36,886 bases of DNA from Sphingobium sp. (GTDB lineage: Bacteria; Pseudomonadota; Alphaproteobacteria; Sphingomonadales; Sphingomonadaceae): the NCBI GenBank assembly GCA_013911745.1, contig JACESO010000021.1, positions 1-36,886 of the forward strand, given 5' to 3'. Below, in pieces: positions 18,885 through 26,405 of the stretch. Made by a program: the position numbers and the translations under genes. Positions within the stretch are counted from its first letter, which is position 1, and every line of letters begins with the position of its first letter. The notes below the pieces were generated by a model that worked only from the letters and a program-made list of their open reading frames with translations, was not told the origin of the DNA and made no database searches.

Positions 18885-20375
18885 ATGACCATTTCCTCTC
18901 TTCTCCGCGTCCCACGCCGCCTGACAAGGATCGGGGCGCTGATCGCGCTTCTGGTGGGCGGCTGCTCGGACGAGGGGCGCGGGCCGGTCGCCGTCAGCGT
19001 GATCGGCGATCGTGACGACCTCGCGCGCCCCCTCCAGAATCTGCCCGATCCCGCCGCCAAGCTGATGCTGGAAGCGACGGCGCAGGGCCTCGTCGCGTTC
19101 GACGCCAGCGGCGACATCCTGCCCGCACTCGCCCAGCGCTGGATCGTGGAGGATGACGGGCGCAGCTACATCTTTCGCCTGCGCCGCGCCTTCTGGGCGG
19201 ACGGAACCCGCGTCACGGCGCCGGATGTCGCGCGGATGCTGATGGCGCGGATCGTAATGCTGCGGCGGCTCGATCCCAACGGGCCGTTCGACGCGGTCGA
19301 GGCCGTGGTCCCGATGACGGGCGAAGTGGTGGAGGTCCGGCTCGCGGCTTCCCGCCCCTATGTGCTGCAGATGCTGGCCCAGCCGCAAATGGCGCTGCTG
19401 TCGCGCGAAGGCGGCACTGGCCCCTATCGTCCCGTCACGCAGGGCAACCGCCTGGTCCTGACGCCGGTCGACCGCAGCAGCGGCGACGATGGCGGCAACG
19501 ACCAGCCGGTGCCCGAATGGCAGACCCGTCTGCTGCGCGCGGAAAGGCCGGCGCTCGCCATCATCCGCTTCCGCGAAGGCGACGCCGCGCTGGTGCTGGG
19601 CGGCCGCTATTCCGACCTTCCTTTCCTGGTCCCGGCTGGCATCGACCGCGACGATGTGCGGGTCGATCCGGTACGCGGTCTTCTGGGGCTCGCGATCACC
19701 GGCTCGGGCAAGCTGCTGGACGACGACAATGTGCGCGCGGCGATCAACATGGCGATCGACCGCAGCCAGTTGCCCGCCGTATTCCCTCTGGGCGGCTGGG
19801 CCACCAGCGAGCGCATCCTGCCCGACCAGATGGACCTTCCGCGCCCGCCGACCGATCCGGCCTGGTCCGCCCTCCCGCTGGAGGACCGGCAGGCGCAGGC
19901 GCGCGCCAGTATCACCCGCTGGCGCGCGGACAATGGCGATCCGCCGCCGCTCCGCATCGCGCTCCCGCAAGGCCCCGGATCGACCCTGCTCTTCGGCCTG
20001 CTGGCGCGCGACCTGGGCATGATTGGCCTTACCATCGAGCGAGTAAGCATGCGGGCAGCGGCGGACCTGAGGCTGGTGGACGAAGTCGCCGCCTATGACA
20101 GCGTCGTCTGGTATCTCGGGCGGGTCGGCTGCGCGCGAAAGGTGCATTGCAGCGATCTTGCCGACGCTCAGCTTCAGGCGGCCAGCCTCGCCAGCAACGC
20201 GGGCGAGCGCATGGCGCGCATCGCCGAGGCGGAGGCGCTGATGGTGGCGCATAATGGCTATATCCCGCTGGGCGCGCCGGTGCGCTGGTCGCTTGTGTCC
20301 AAGCGCCTCAGCGGCTTTCAGCCTTCCCCGCGTGCGCGGCACCCATTGAACCATCTCTTCCGCAGCACCAACTAA
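18885..20375 (+). CDS. Peptide/nickel-type ABC solute-binding lipoprotein (SBP family 5), orphan
   Basis: A 496-residue periplasmic binding protein of the OppA/DppA class. The signal region ends LLVGGC (lipidated Cys27). Family landmarks include AQGLVAFDASGDILPALAQRW, FRLRRAFWADGTRVTAPDVA and LDDDNVRAAINMAIDRSQL. The typical middle and end regions are present but short and divergent. No permease or ATPase genes are adjacent, so it either serves a distant transporter or has another role. ATG 18885 gives the lipoprotein signal; an earlier in-frame codon at 18807 would place 26 basic residues before it. The Shine-Dalgarno is weak. Confidence 0.82.
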   Translation: MTISSLLRVPRRLTRIGALIALLVGGCSDEGRGPVAVSVIGDRDDLARPLQNLPDPAAKLMLEATAQGLVAFDASGDILPALAQRWIVEDDGRSYIFRLRRAFWADGTRVTAPDVARMLMARIVMLRRLDPNGPFDAVEAVVPMTGEVVEVRLAASRPYVLQMLAQPQMALLSREGGTGPYRPVTQGNRLVLTPVDRSSGDDGGNDQPVPEWQTRLLRAERPALAIIRFREGDAALVLGGRYSDLPFLVPAGIDRDDVRVDPVRGLLGLAITGSGKLLDDDNVRAAINMAIDRSQLPAVFPLGGWATSERILPDQMDLPRPPTDPAWSALPLEDRQAQARASITRWRADNGDPPPLRIALPQGPGSTLLFGLLARDLGMIGLTIERVSMRAAADLRLVDEVAAYDSVVWYLGRVGCARKVHCSDLADAQLQAASLASNAGERMARIAEAEALMVAHNGYIPLGAPVRWSLVSKRLSGFQPSPRARHPLNHLFRSTN

Positions 20376-20392
20376 CTGTCTCAAGGAGACAG
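20376..20392 (+). promoter_or_regulatory. Hairpin enclosing the Shine-Dalgarno of the DUF4112 gene
   Basis: CTGTCTC-AAG-GAGACAG is a perfect 7-bp stem with a 3-base loop. The ribosome-binding site AAGGAG (20383-20388) lies in its loop and 3' arm, 8 bases before ATG 20397. The hairpin begins at the stop of the upstream gene, so translating ribosomes could open it and couple the two genes. Confidence 0.5.
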
Positions 20393-20396
20393 ATGG

Positions 20397-20819
20397 ATGG
20401 CGATTTCGCAGGATCAGTTCGACCGCATCGTGCGCGACATGCCGGGCTTCGGCCGCGATCCCGCTTCGGTGCGCCGCCGGATCGAGGCGATGGAGCAGAT
20501 GCTGGAGGGGCTGTTCGTCATTCCCGGCACCACGCGGCGCGTCGGGCTCGACAGCCTCGTTGGCCTCGTCCCCGTTGTCGGCGATATCGCGACAGCGGCC
20601 ATGGGCGCGTGGATCGTATGGGAAGCCCGCAACCTCGGCATGTCGAAATGGCAGATCACCCGCATGGCCGCCAATGTCGGCTTCGACACGCTGATCGGCG
20701 CCATCCCGTTCGCGGGTGACGCCTTCGACTTCTTCTTCAAGTCGAACAGCAAGAATCTGCGCATCATCCGCAAGCATCTCGACCGCCACCATCCTTCGAC
20801 GGTGACGATCGACGCCTAG
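20397..20819 (+). CDS. DUF4112 membrane protein
   Basis: A 140-residue protein of the DUF4112 family, function unknown. After an amphipathic N-terminal helix with many Arg (ASVRRRIEAMEQML) come two hydrophobic hairpins: GLVPVVGDIATAAMGAWIVW (about 56-75) and LIGAIPFAGDAFDFFF (about 98-113), both with the P-x-x-GD motif that marks the family. Ends with a basic tail. It is preceded by a good AAGGAG, held in a hairpin. Its stop codon shares the palindrome CTAG with the stop of the convergent RNase T2 gene. Confidence 0.87.
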   Translation: MAISQDQFDRIVRDMPGFGRDPASVRRRIEAMEQMLEGLFVIPGTTRRVGLDSLVGLVPVVGDIATAAMGAWIVWEARNLGMSKWQITRMAANVGFDTLIGAIPFAGDAFDFFFKSNSKNLRIIRKHLDRHHPSTVTIDA

Positions 20820-21523
20820 CCCTTCGGCACGATCCGTATGCGGGTGGCGTCGTTGACCCCGCCCTGATGCGCCGGGCAGCGACTGTAGCGCAGCTTGCGG
20901 TCCATGCAGACCCACACTTCGCTCAGCGTCCCTTCGCGCGAGACGTTGAGGCGCATCATGTCGGCGCTCATGCCCTTGTTCGCAGCCGCGAAGGCCGTGG
21001 CGAACTCGCGCGCGGACAGCGTCGGCCGCGCCGCCAGTTCCTGCATGTCGGGGTAACGTAGCGCCTGATACAGCTTGCGCGACAAGGCGAGGAATTTGGT
21101 CGGCGTCGTCGGCAGGCAGGTGCCGTGCTTCACCCATTCATGCTGGATGAGCTGGACGGACGGCACGGCGCACAGATGATCGCGCACCACCTTGCGCGGC
21201 AGCACCGGAGCGGGCTTGCAATATTGCGGCCAGTCCTTGCCATAGCCGTCGGGCCAGAGGCCGTGCAGCGTGAAGCCGAAAACATTGCCCGACCGGCACT
21301 GGAAATCATCCTTCGCCCCGCCCTTCGACCGCGCGCAATAGTCGGGCGACCAGCTGACCGCGAGCGTATAGCTGCCGATGGGCAGGACGCGCTTGGGCTC
21401 CTGCTCGGTCGGTCCTTCCACCACGGGCCGGGGGATGACGCCCGGCAGACGGCACTGGCCCGCCTGCGCCAGGGCGGCGTTCGGCGCCGCCTGCGCCAGC
21501 ACGGGCAGCAAGATCTTAAGCAT
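20816..21523 (-). CDS. Ribonuclease T2 family protein
   Basis: Periplasmic or secreted acid-type endoribonuclease of 235 residues. Both active-site blocks are intact: FTLHGLWP (84-91, His87) and HEWVKHGTC (128-136, His128, Glu129, His133). Several Cys (24, 63, 76, 102, 118, 136) could form disulphides. A short signal-like N-terminus ends AALAQA around residue 21. It starts 8 bp inside the end of nadC and so is probably the last gene of the nadA-nadC operon, an odd pairing of NAD synthesis with an exported RNase. Convergent with the DUF4112 gene. Confidence 0.92.
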   Translation of the reverse strand: MLKILLPVLAQAAPNAALAQAGQCRLPGVIPRPVVEGPTEQEPKRVLPIGSYTLAVSWSPDYCARSKGGAKDDFQCRSGNVFGFTLHGLWPDGYGKDWPQYCKPAPVLPRKVVRDHLCAVPSVQLIQHEWVKHGTCLPTTPTKFLALSRKLYQALRYPDMQELAARPTLSAREFATAFAAANKGMSADMMRLNVSREGTLSEVWVCMDRKLRYSRCPAHQGGVNDATRIRIVPKG

Positions 21524-22364
21524 AGGCGAAATCCAGTCCGATGTCAGCGGCGGGCGCCGATTGGGTGAGGCGTCCGACGCTGATATAGGTCACGCCCGTT
21601 TCCGCCTTCGCGCGGATCGTCTCCAGCGTCACGCCGCCCGAAGCCTCGGTCGGCACGCGTCCGCCGACCAGCGTCACCGCGCCGCGCAAAGCCGGTGCGT
21701 CCATATTGTCGAGCAGCAGGTGGGTGGCTCCGGCGGCGAGCGCGGGTTCGATCTGGTCGATCCGGTCGACCTCGACGATGATCCGCTCCACCCCGGCGGC
21801 AACGGCGCGGCGCACCGCTTCCTCGACGGAGCCCGCGACCGCGACATGATTGTCCTTGATCATCGCCGCGTCCCACAGGCCCATGCGATGGTTGGTCGCC
21901 CCGCCCATACGCGTCGCATATTTCTCCAGTATGCGGAGTCCGGGGATGGTCTTGCGCGTGTCCAGCAGGGTCGCGCCCGTTCCCAGAATCGCGTCTACAT
22001 AGGCGCGGGTCATGGTGGCGATGCCCGTCAGATGCTGCACCGTGTTGAGCGCCGACCGCTCCGCCGTCAGCATTGCCCGCGCCCGGCCACGGATGCGCAT
22101 CAGGTCGGTCCCCGCCTCCACCCTCTCGCCGTCCCGATGCAACTGCTCGATCTCCACCTGCGGATCGAGTGCGCGAAAAAAGGCGATGGCGATCGGCAAG
22201 CCCGCCAGCGTCACTGCGTCGCGGCTGTCCATCACCCCTTCGAACATCGCGTCGGCGGGAATCACCGCCTCGCTGGTCACGTCCCGGCCATCCGGGCCAA
22301 GATCTTCGGCGAGCGTAGCGGCGACGAAGGCGTCGATGTCGAACCCGGAAAGCGTGAACGTCAC
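21516..22364 (-). CDS. nadC: Nicotinate-nucleotide pyrophosphorylase (quinolinate phosphoribosyltransferase)
   Basis: Converts quinolinate and PRPP to nicotinate mononucleotide in de novo NAD synthesis. The 282 residues show the family's motifs: TAERSALNTVQHLTGIAT, DTRKTIPGLR (active-site Arg/Lys), HRMGLWDAAMIKDNH, then EASGGVTLETIR at the phosphate site and ISVGRLTQSAPA near the end. I chose GTG 22364, just after the nadA stop; a TTG at 22385 inside nadA is the alternative and adds seven residues. It lies between nadA and the RNase T2 gene. Confidence 0.94.
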   Translation of the reverse strand: MTFTLSGFDIDAFVAATLAEDLGPDGRDVTSEAVIPADAMFEGVMDSRDAVTLAGLPIAIAFFRALDPQVEIEQLHRDGERVEAGTDLMRIRGRARAMLTAERSALNTVQHLTGIATMTRAYVDAILGTGATLLDTRKTIPGLRILEKYATRMGGATNHRMGLWDAAMIKDNHVAVAGSVEEAVRRAVAAGVERIIVEVDRIDQIEPALAAGATHLLLDNMDAPALRGAVTLVGGRVPTEASGGVTLETIRAKAETGVTYISVGRLTQSAPAADIGLDFAYA

Positions 22365-22368
22365 CGGA

Positions 22369-23367
22369 TCAGGTCCGCGCGCCAACGTCGCCCTGTCCCA
22401 CAGTTCCGCTCGCCATTTCCAGCATCCGGTCGAGGCTCTTCTTCGCCTGCAACCGCAGCCCTTCTTCCATTTCGATCCGCGGCTGCAGGTCGCGCAAGGC
22501 GAGATACAGCTTCTCCATCGTGTTGAGCGCCATATAGGGGCAGATATTGCAGTTGCAGTTGCCGTCCGCGCCGGGCGCGCCGATGAACTGCTTGTGCGGC
22601 ACGCTTTTACGCATCTGGTGGATGATGTGCGGTTCGGTCGCGACGATCAGCGTGTCGCCCGGCATCGTCTTGGCGAAGTCCAGGATGCCGCTGGTCGACC
22701 CGACATAATCGGCATGATCGACGATATAGGGCGGACATTCGGGATGCGCTGCCACGGGCGCGCCGGGATGCTGCGCCTTCAGCTTCAGCAGCTCGGTCTC
22801 ACTGAACGCCTCATGGACGATGCACACGCCCGGCCACAACAGCATGTCGCGATCGAACTTGCGCTTCAAATATCCGCCCAGATGCTTGTCGGGGCCGAAG
22901 ATGATCTTCTGGTCCTTTGGGATTTGCGCGAGGATCTTTTCCGCCGAAGAGGACGTGACGATGATGTCACTGAGCGCCTTCACTTCGGCCGAGCAGTTGA
23001 TGTAGCTCAAGGCGATATGATCGGGATGCGCCTCGCGGAACGCCTTGAACTGCGCGGGCGGGCAGCTGTCCTCAAGGCTGCAGCCCGCGTCCATGTCCGG
23101 CAGCACCACGATCTTTTCGGGCGACAATATCTTTGCCGTCTCCGCCATGAAGCGCACGCCGCAAAAGGCGATGACGTCCGCGTCCGTTTCCGCCGCCTTG
23201 CGCGACAGCTCCAGGGAGTCGCCCACGAAATCGGACAGATCCTGAATCTCGGGCGTCTGATAATAATGGCCCAGGATCACGGCGTTGCGCTCCTTGCGCA
23301 GCCGGTCGATCTCCGCGCGCAGGTCCAACCCCTGCAACGATCCGCCTATGCCGCCGCGTGCGTCCAC
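22369..23367 (-). CDS. nadA: Quinolinate synthase
   Basis: Condenses iminoaspartate with dihydroxyacetone phosphate to quinolinate using a 4Fe-4S cluster. The 332-residue protein has ILGHYYQTPEIQDLSDFVGDS cut short here as its opening motif, and likely cluster cysteines at Cys96 (DMDAGCSLEDSC), in HPECPPY, and in the NCNCNICPYM segment. The start is GTG 23367, with GGAG 8 bases upstream. nadC follows directly. The third de novo gene, nadB or an aspartate dehydrogenase, is not next to it. A 14-bp tandem repeat lies 56 bp upstream of the start. Confidence 0.95.
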   Translation of the reverse strand: MDARGGIGGSLQGLDLRAEIDRLRKERNAVILGHYYQTPEIQDLSDFVGDSLELSRKAAETDADVIAFCGVRFMAETAKILSPEKIVVLPDMDAGCSLEDSCPPAQFKAFREAHPDHIALSYINCSAEVKALSDIIVTSSSAEKILAQIPKDQKIIFGPDKHLGGYLKRKFDRDMLLWPGVCIVHEAFSETELLKLKAQHPGAPVAAHPECPPYIVDHADYVGSTSGILDFAKTMPGDTLIVATEPHIIHQMRKSVPHKQFIGAPGADGNCNCNICPYMALNTMEKLYLALRDLQPRIEMEEGLRLQAKKSLDRMLEMASGTVGQGDVGART

Positions 23368-23423
23368 CCTGTCGTCTCCGTCTCGCTTCTTGTGATCGCG
23401 CAGATAGGCCGGAGCGCTCCCAG

Positions 23424-23479
23424 GATCAAGGAGACACGATCAAGGAGACACGATCAAGGACGCAGGATCAAGGCTGTTG
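23424..23479. repeat. 14-bp tandem repeat, four units, upstream of nadA
   Basis: Units: 23424-23437 and 23438-23451 are identical (GATCAAGGAGACAC); 23452-23465 reads GATCAAGGACGCAG; 23466-23479 reads GATCAAGGCTGTTG. All share GATCAAGG. The last unit covers the stop codon and final codons of the membrane protein gene ending at 23468, so that gene's C-terminus may have been affected by repeat growth. Confidence 0.8.
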
Positions 23480-24241
23480 GGGCCAATAGCCATGGAGCGG
23501 CCGCGCCGCACCCGGCGTCCCGCCAGTCACGGCGTCACCGATGGCCCTGCCCACCGGACTGAAGGCAATGCCTTCCGCGGCCAGCTGGCCGCCGACCAGC
23601 AGGCCCAGGCCCCATTTATAGGCGGGATGGACGCGGCCAATCCGGCGCTTGTCACGGCGCATCCCGGCAAGGATGAACAGGGACGGAAAGATCACCGCCG
23701 CAGTCCACCAGGCGACCGGCATCAGCAGCGGCATCGGTAGCAGCCGGCCGAACCCCGGCCCGGTGATCGACGCCATGGCGCAGAACATCAGCCGATTGTG
23801 CCAGTCCGTGCTCCGGCGCAGGCTGATCGCCCAGAAAACGATGCCGGCGAAGGTCAGTATCCCAACCGGATTGCCGATCAGGAATTCGTCGCGGGCGAAG
23901 AAGAAGGGGCCGCCACTGGCCCGGATGGAAAAGAGGGTGATCGCCGTGCCCAGCCCCACCATCGCCGGCACCCACGCCAGCGCCAACCAGCCCAGCCGCT
24001 TGTGGAGCGCTCTCGATCCCGTCGCGGCGAGGCCAGTCTGCAACAGGTACAGCACCACCCAGCCGAAGAAGGTCACGGCATGGACATGAAAGAGGATCGG
24101 CGAATTGAAACTGGAGCGATGGAAGAGGATGTTGGTCGAAAATCCTGCCACCAGCACCAGCGCCATGATGCAGGCACTGGTGAAGAAGAAACGATGTTCC
24201 CGGTTAAAGGCGACTTCCGCCGCCGATGCCTGCGTCGCCAT
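23468..24241 (-). CDS. Multi-pass membrane protein of unknown function
   Basis: A 257-residue integral membrane protein with about six or seven hydrophobic segments. Conserved-looking polar residues inside or near helices include HVHAVTFFGWVVLYLL, HKRLGWLALAW and an R-R-S-T-DWHNRLMFCA stretch; such histidines could bind haem or metal, as in cytochrome b561-like or DUF2306-type proteins, but I do not recognise the family with confidence. ATG 24241 follows GGGGGAC closely; an earlier in-frame codon at 24283 is less likely. It sits in a co-directional run between the DUF4230 gene and nadA. Confidence 0.75.
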   Translation of the reverse strand: MATQASAAEVAFNREHRFFFTSACIMALVLVAGFSTNILFHRSSFNSPILFHVHAVTFFGWVVLYLLQTGLAATGSRALHKRLGWLALAWVPAMVGLGTAITLFSIRASGGPFFFARDEFLIGNPVGILTFAGIVFWAISLRRSTDWHNRLMFCAMASITGPGFGRLLPMPLLMPVAWWTAAVIFPSLFILAGMRRDKRRIGRVHPAYKWGLGLLVGGQLAAEGIAFSPVGRAIGDAVTGGTPGAARPLHGYWPQQP

Positions 24242-24321
24242 GATGTCCCCCGCGCGCTTTCCTGCTGGGTGGACGGATATCATCGTTGGCGGTGCAGCGT
24301 CAATTTGACGCCACCCTCTGC

Positions 24322-25032
24322 CTATTTATGCTTTTCCAGCACTTCGTTGATCGGCGTCGTCACGTCCCATCGCTCGCGATTATCCCCGCGCCGCTCGGGC
24401 GGAAAAGTCACCAGCACGCGCGCGTCGCCATAGCCCATGGCACCCAGCGGCGCGGCCATGATCTTCGCCACGGCGGCGCGACCATATTCGCGCGCCTGCG
24501 CCATGCGTTCGGGCGAGGTGGCGGACGCCTGCGCCCGCGCCTGCGCATGAGCGGACGCGCGCCGGCTCAGTTCCTCGCCCGCCTGGCGGGTGACGAACAC
24601 CCCGTTGGTGCGCACCAGCGTCCGCCGGCTTTCATCGACATTGGGCTTGCCCGGCTTCACATCCGGCGCGTTGACGATCAGCGTCTGCGTTTGCGCATTC
24701 CATTCCAGATCGCGTGCCGTCAGGCCCGACAGATCGACGAAATAGTCGACCGAATAGGGCATTTTCACCACCTGATCCGATTTCAGCAGGCCGAAACCGC
24801 GTACATCCTGCGCCGTGCTCTGGATCGTTCCGCTGAGTTGCGACACGCGCAGGCTGCTCGTACCGCCGATCTTCTCGGCAATGATCTTCGTCACCGCCGA
24901 CCCGTCATCCTCGACGCTCACCACATAGTCGCGATTGTAGCGCTGCCACCCGACCAGCATCGCCCCGCCTATGCTAAGGATCAGCAGCGCCGCCAGGATC
25001 GGCCCGGCATAGCGTTTCAGCGCATCCGCCAT
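24322..25032 (-). CDS. DUF4230 domain protein with N-terminal membrane anchor
   Basis: A 236-residue protein of the DUF4230 family, function unknown. One N-terminal membrane helix (GPILAALLILSIGGAMLVGW, about 10-29) anchors a domain expected to lie outside the cytoplasm. The body has strands such as YSVDYFVDLSGLTARDLEW and TLIVNAPDVKPGKPNVDES, typical of the family, then a long Ala/Arg-rich helix (about 152-187) and the end segment VLVTFPPERRGDNRERWDV. It overlaps the upstream MBL-fold gene by 16 bp, so the two are translationally coupled. Confidence 0.84.
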   Translation of the reverse strand: MADALKRYAGPILAALLILSIGGAMLVGWQRYNRDYVVSVEDDGSAVTKIIAEKIGGTSSLRVSQLSGTIQSTAQDVRGFGLLKSDQVVKMPYSVDYFVDLSGLTARDLEWNAQTQTLIVNAPDVKPGKPNVDESRRTLVRTNGVFVTRQAGEELSRRASAHAQARAQASATSPERMAQAREYGRAAVAKIMAAPLGAMGYGDARVLVTFPPERRGDNRERWDVTTPINEVLEKHK

Positions 25033-25895
25033 TGCCCGTCCCCGGCGGTCGTGACCACACCCCGGCCATTGAGGTCGATGAGGTGTGCCAACACCGACCG
25101 GCCGGCCGCGCCATGCAGGCGGGGATCGACGCCCTTGTACATCTCCGCGACCATGTCGGGGATCGCGCCTTCGCCGTTCCGCTCCAGGAAGCGCAAAATC
25201 TGGCCCTCGCGCTGCTTGCGATGGCCCATCATGCCGCGGACCAGCCGCTGCGGATTGTCGATCGGATCGCCATGGGCGGGATAGTAGATCGCATCCTCCC
25301 TATCCAACAGCCGCTGCATCGACGCCATATAGTCGGTCATGTCGCCGTCGGGCGGCGATATCACGCTGGTCGACCAGCCCATCACATGATCGCCGGTGAA
25401 CAGCGCCCGCTCCTGCCGCAATGCGAAGCAGAGATGATTGGACGTATGGCCCGGCGTCGCCACCGCCTCCAGCGTCCAGCCCGACCCGGCCACCGTTTCC
25501 CCGTCGCCCAGCACGCGATCTGGACGATAATCAGCGTCGAAGGCGGCATCGGCGCGCGGGCCGTCATCCTCCAGCGTCAACGGCGCGCAACCCACGACCG
25601 GCGCACCCGTGGCCTTGCTCAAGGAACGTGCGGCGGGACTATGGTCGCGATGGGTGTGGGTGCAGAGGATCGCGACCACCCGCCGCCCGGCTATGGCAGC
25701 ACTTAGCGCCGCCAGATGATCCGCATCGTCCGGGCCGGGATCGATGACGGCCAGATCGTCCGTCCCCACCAGATAGGTCTGCGTGCCGGTGTAGGTGAAG
25801 GGCGACGGGTTCGGGGCCAGCACGCGATGAACGAGGGGAGAGAGCGACGTCAGGATGCCGGTCGGCAGATCGGCCGGATCGAAGGGTGTTGCCAT
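25017..25895 (-). CDS. MBL-fold metallo-hydrolase (LACTB2/glyoxalase II-like)
   Basis: A 292-residue metallo-beta-lactamase-fold hydrolase. The metal motif THTHRDHSP (HxHxDH) is complete, followed by ATPGHTSNHLCF (third His), LFTGDHVMGW (bridging Asp) and YYPAHGDPI (last His). The C-terminal winged-helix-like part (HRKQREGQILRFLE to LIDLNGRG) resembles LACTB2, an endoribonuclease in animals; the bacterial substrate is unknown. The start is ATG 25895 or ATG 25904, both in frame. It heads a minus-strand run and overlaps the DUF4230 gene. Confidence 0.9.
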   Translation of the reverse strand: MATPFDPADLPTGILTSLSPLVHRVLAPNPSPFTYTGTQTYLVGTDDLAVIDPGPDDADHLAALSAAIAGRRVVAILCTHTHRDHSPAARSLSKATGAPVVGCAPLTLEDDGPRADAAFDADYRPDRVLGDGETVAGSGWTLEAVATPGHTSNHLCFALRQERALFTGDHVMGWSTSVISPPDGDMTDYMASMQRLLDREDAIYYPAHGDPIDNPQRLVRGMMGHRKQREGQILRFLERNGEGAIPDMVAEMYKGVDPRLHGAAGRSVLAHLIDLNGRGVVTTAGDGQWRMR

Positions 25896-25968
25896 GCGTC
25901 CCATGTGCCCATTTGGCCGCGAAATTCAAGATGAAGGGTTAGCAGTGGCAGGCCGTGGCGCAGCGCTT

Positions 25969-25997
25969 TTGCTATTCTGCGCCGCCTGTGCTACATA
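25969..25997 (+). promoter_or_regulatory. Candidate sigma-70 type promoter of the cold-shock gene
   Basis: TTGCTA (25969-25974), a 17-bp spacer and TACATA (25992-25997) lie upstream of the cold-shock gene, leaving a leader of about 120 nt. Long leaders are usual for csp genes. The -10 box overlaps a CATAAT alternative. Pattern only. Confidence 0.35.
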
Positions 25998-26125
25998 ATG
26001 CGGGCTATAGTCGCAAATCGACGGTCTTCGGCGCTTTGCTGCTCCCTCTTCCTTCTTTCCCTGCCCCTTTAGCGAACCGGCGCGTCCACACGGGATGCGT
26101 CGCGCAGAAAGAAAGGACGCTCATC

Positions 26126-26341
26126 ATGAGCAGCATTACCGGCACCGTCAAATTCTTCAACGCGGACAAGGGCTATGGATTCATCGCCCCCGACAATGGC
26201 GGCTCCGACGCCTTCGTGCATATCAGCGCGGTGGAACGCGCCGGCCTCGCCACCCTGCGGGAAAAGGACCGCGTGTCCTATGACCTGGAACAGGACAAGC
26301 GCGGCAAGATGGCGGCCGTCAACATCGCCCACGCCGAATAA
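26126..26341 (+). CDS. Cold-shock protein, CspA family
   Basis: A 71-residue single cold-shock domain that binds single-stranded RNA and DNA and melts RNA structure. RNP1 KGYGFI and RNP2-like AFVHISAVE are intact, with the opening ITGTVKFFNADKGYGFI. ATG 26126 is preceded by AAAGGAC at the right distance. It is divergent from the MBL gene. A stable hairpin (26349-26374) follows directly after the stop, before a second small gene, and may separate their expression. Confidence 0.95.
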   Translation: MSSITGTVKFFNADKGYGFIAPDNGGSDAFVHISAVERAGLATLREKDRVSYDLEQDKRGKMAAVNIAHAE

Positions 26342-26348
26342 TCGCGCT

Positions 26349-26374
26349 GGCGGCCGGCTTTGCAGCCGGTCGCC
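26349..26374 (+). repeat. Stable hairpin between csp and the next small gene
   Basis: GGCGGCCGGCT and AGCCGGTCGCC pair over 11 bp with one G-U and a TTGC loop. No T-run follows, so it is more likely an mRNA-stabilising or processing hairpin than an intrinsic terminator. It ends 20 bp before the Shine-Dalgarno of the next gene. Confidence 0.65.
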
Positions 26375-26405
26375 CTCGCCCACCCTATCGGCACAGGAGG
26401 CCACG

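Noticed and set aside
18819..21137. A 772-codon minus-strand open frame opposite the solute-binding lipoprotein and DUF4112 genes
   Set aside because: It is His/Arg-rich low-complexity translation typical of the antisense of GC-rich genes. It runs through the RNase T2 and lipoprotein genes, which have clear family motifs.
23424..23479. CRISPR array
   Set aside because: Units are 14 bp, directly joined without spacers, and no cas genes are near.
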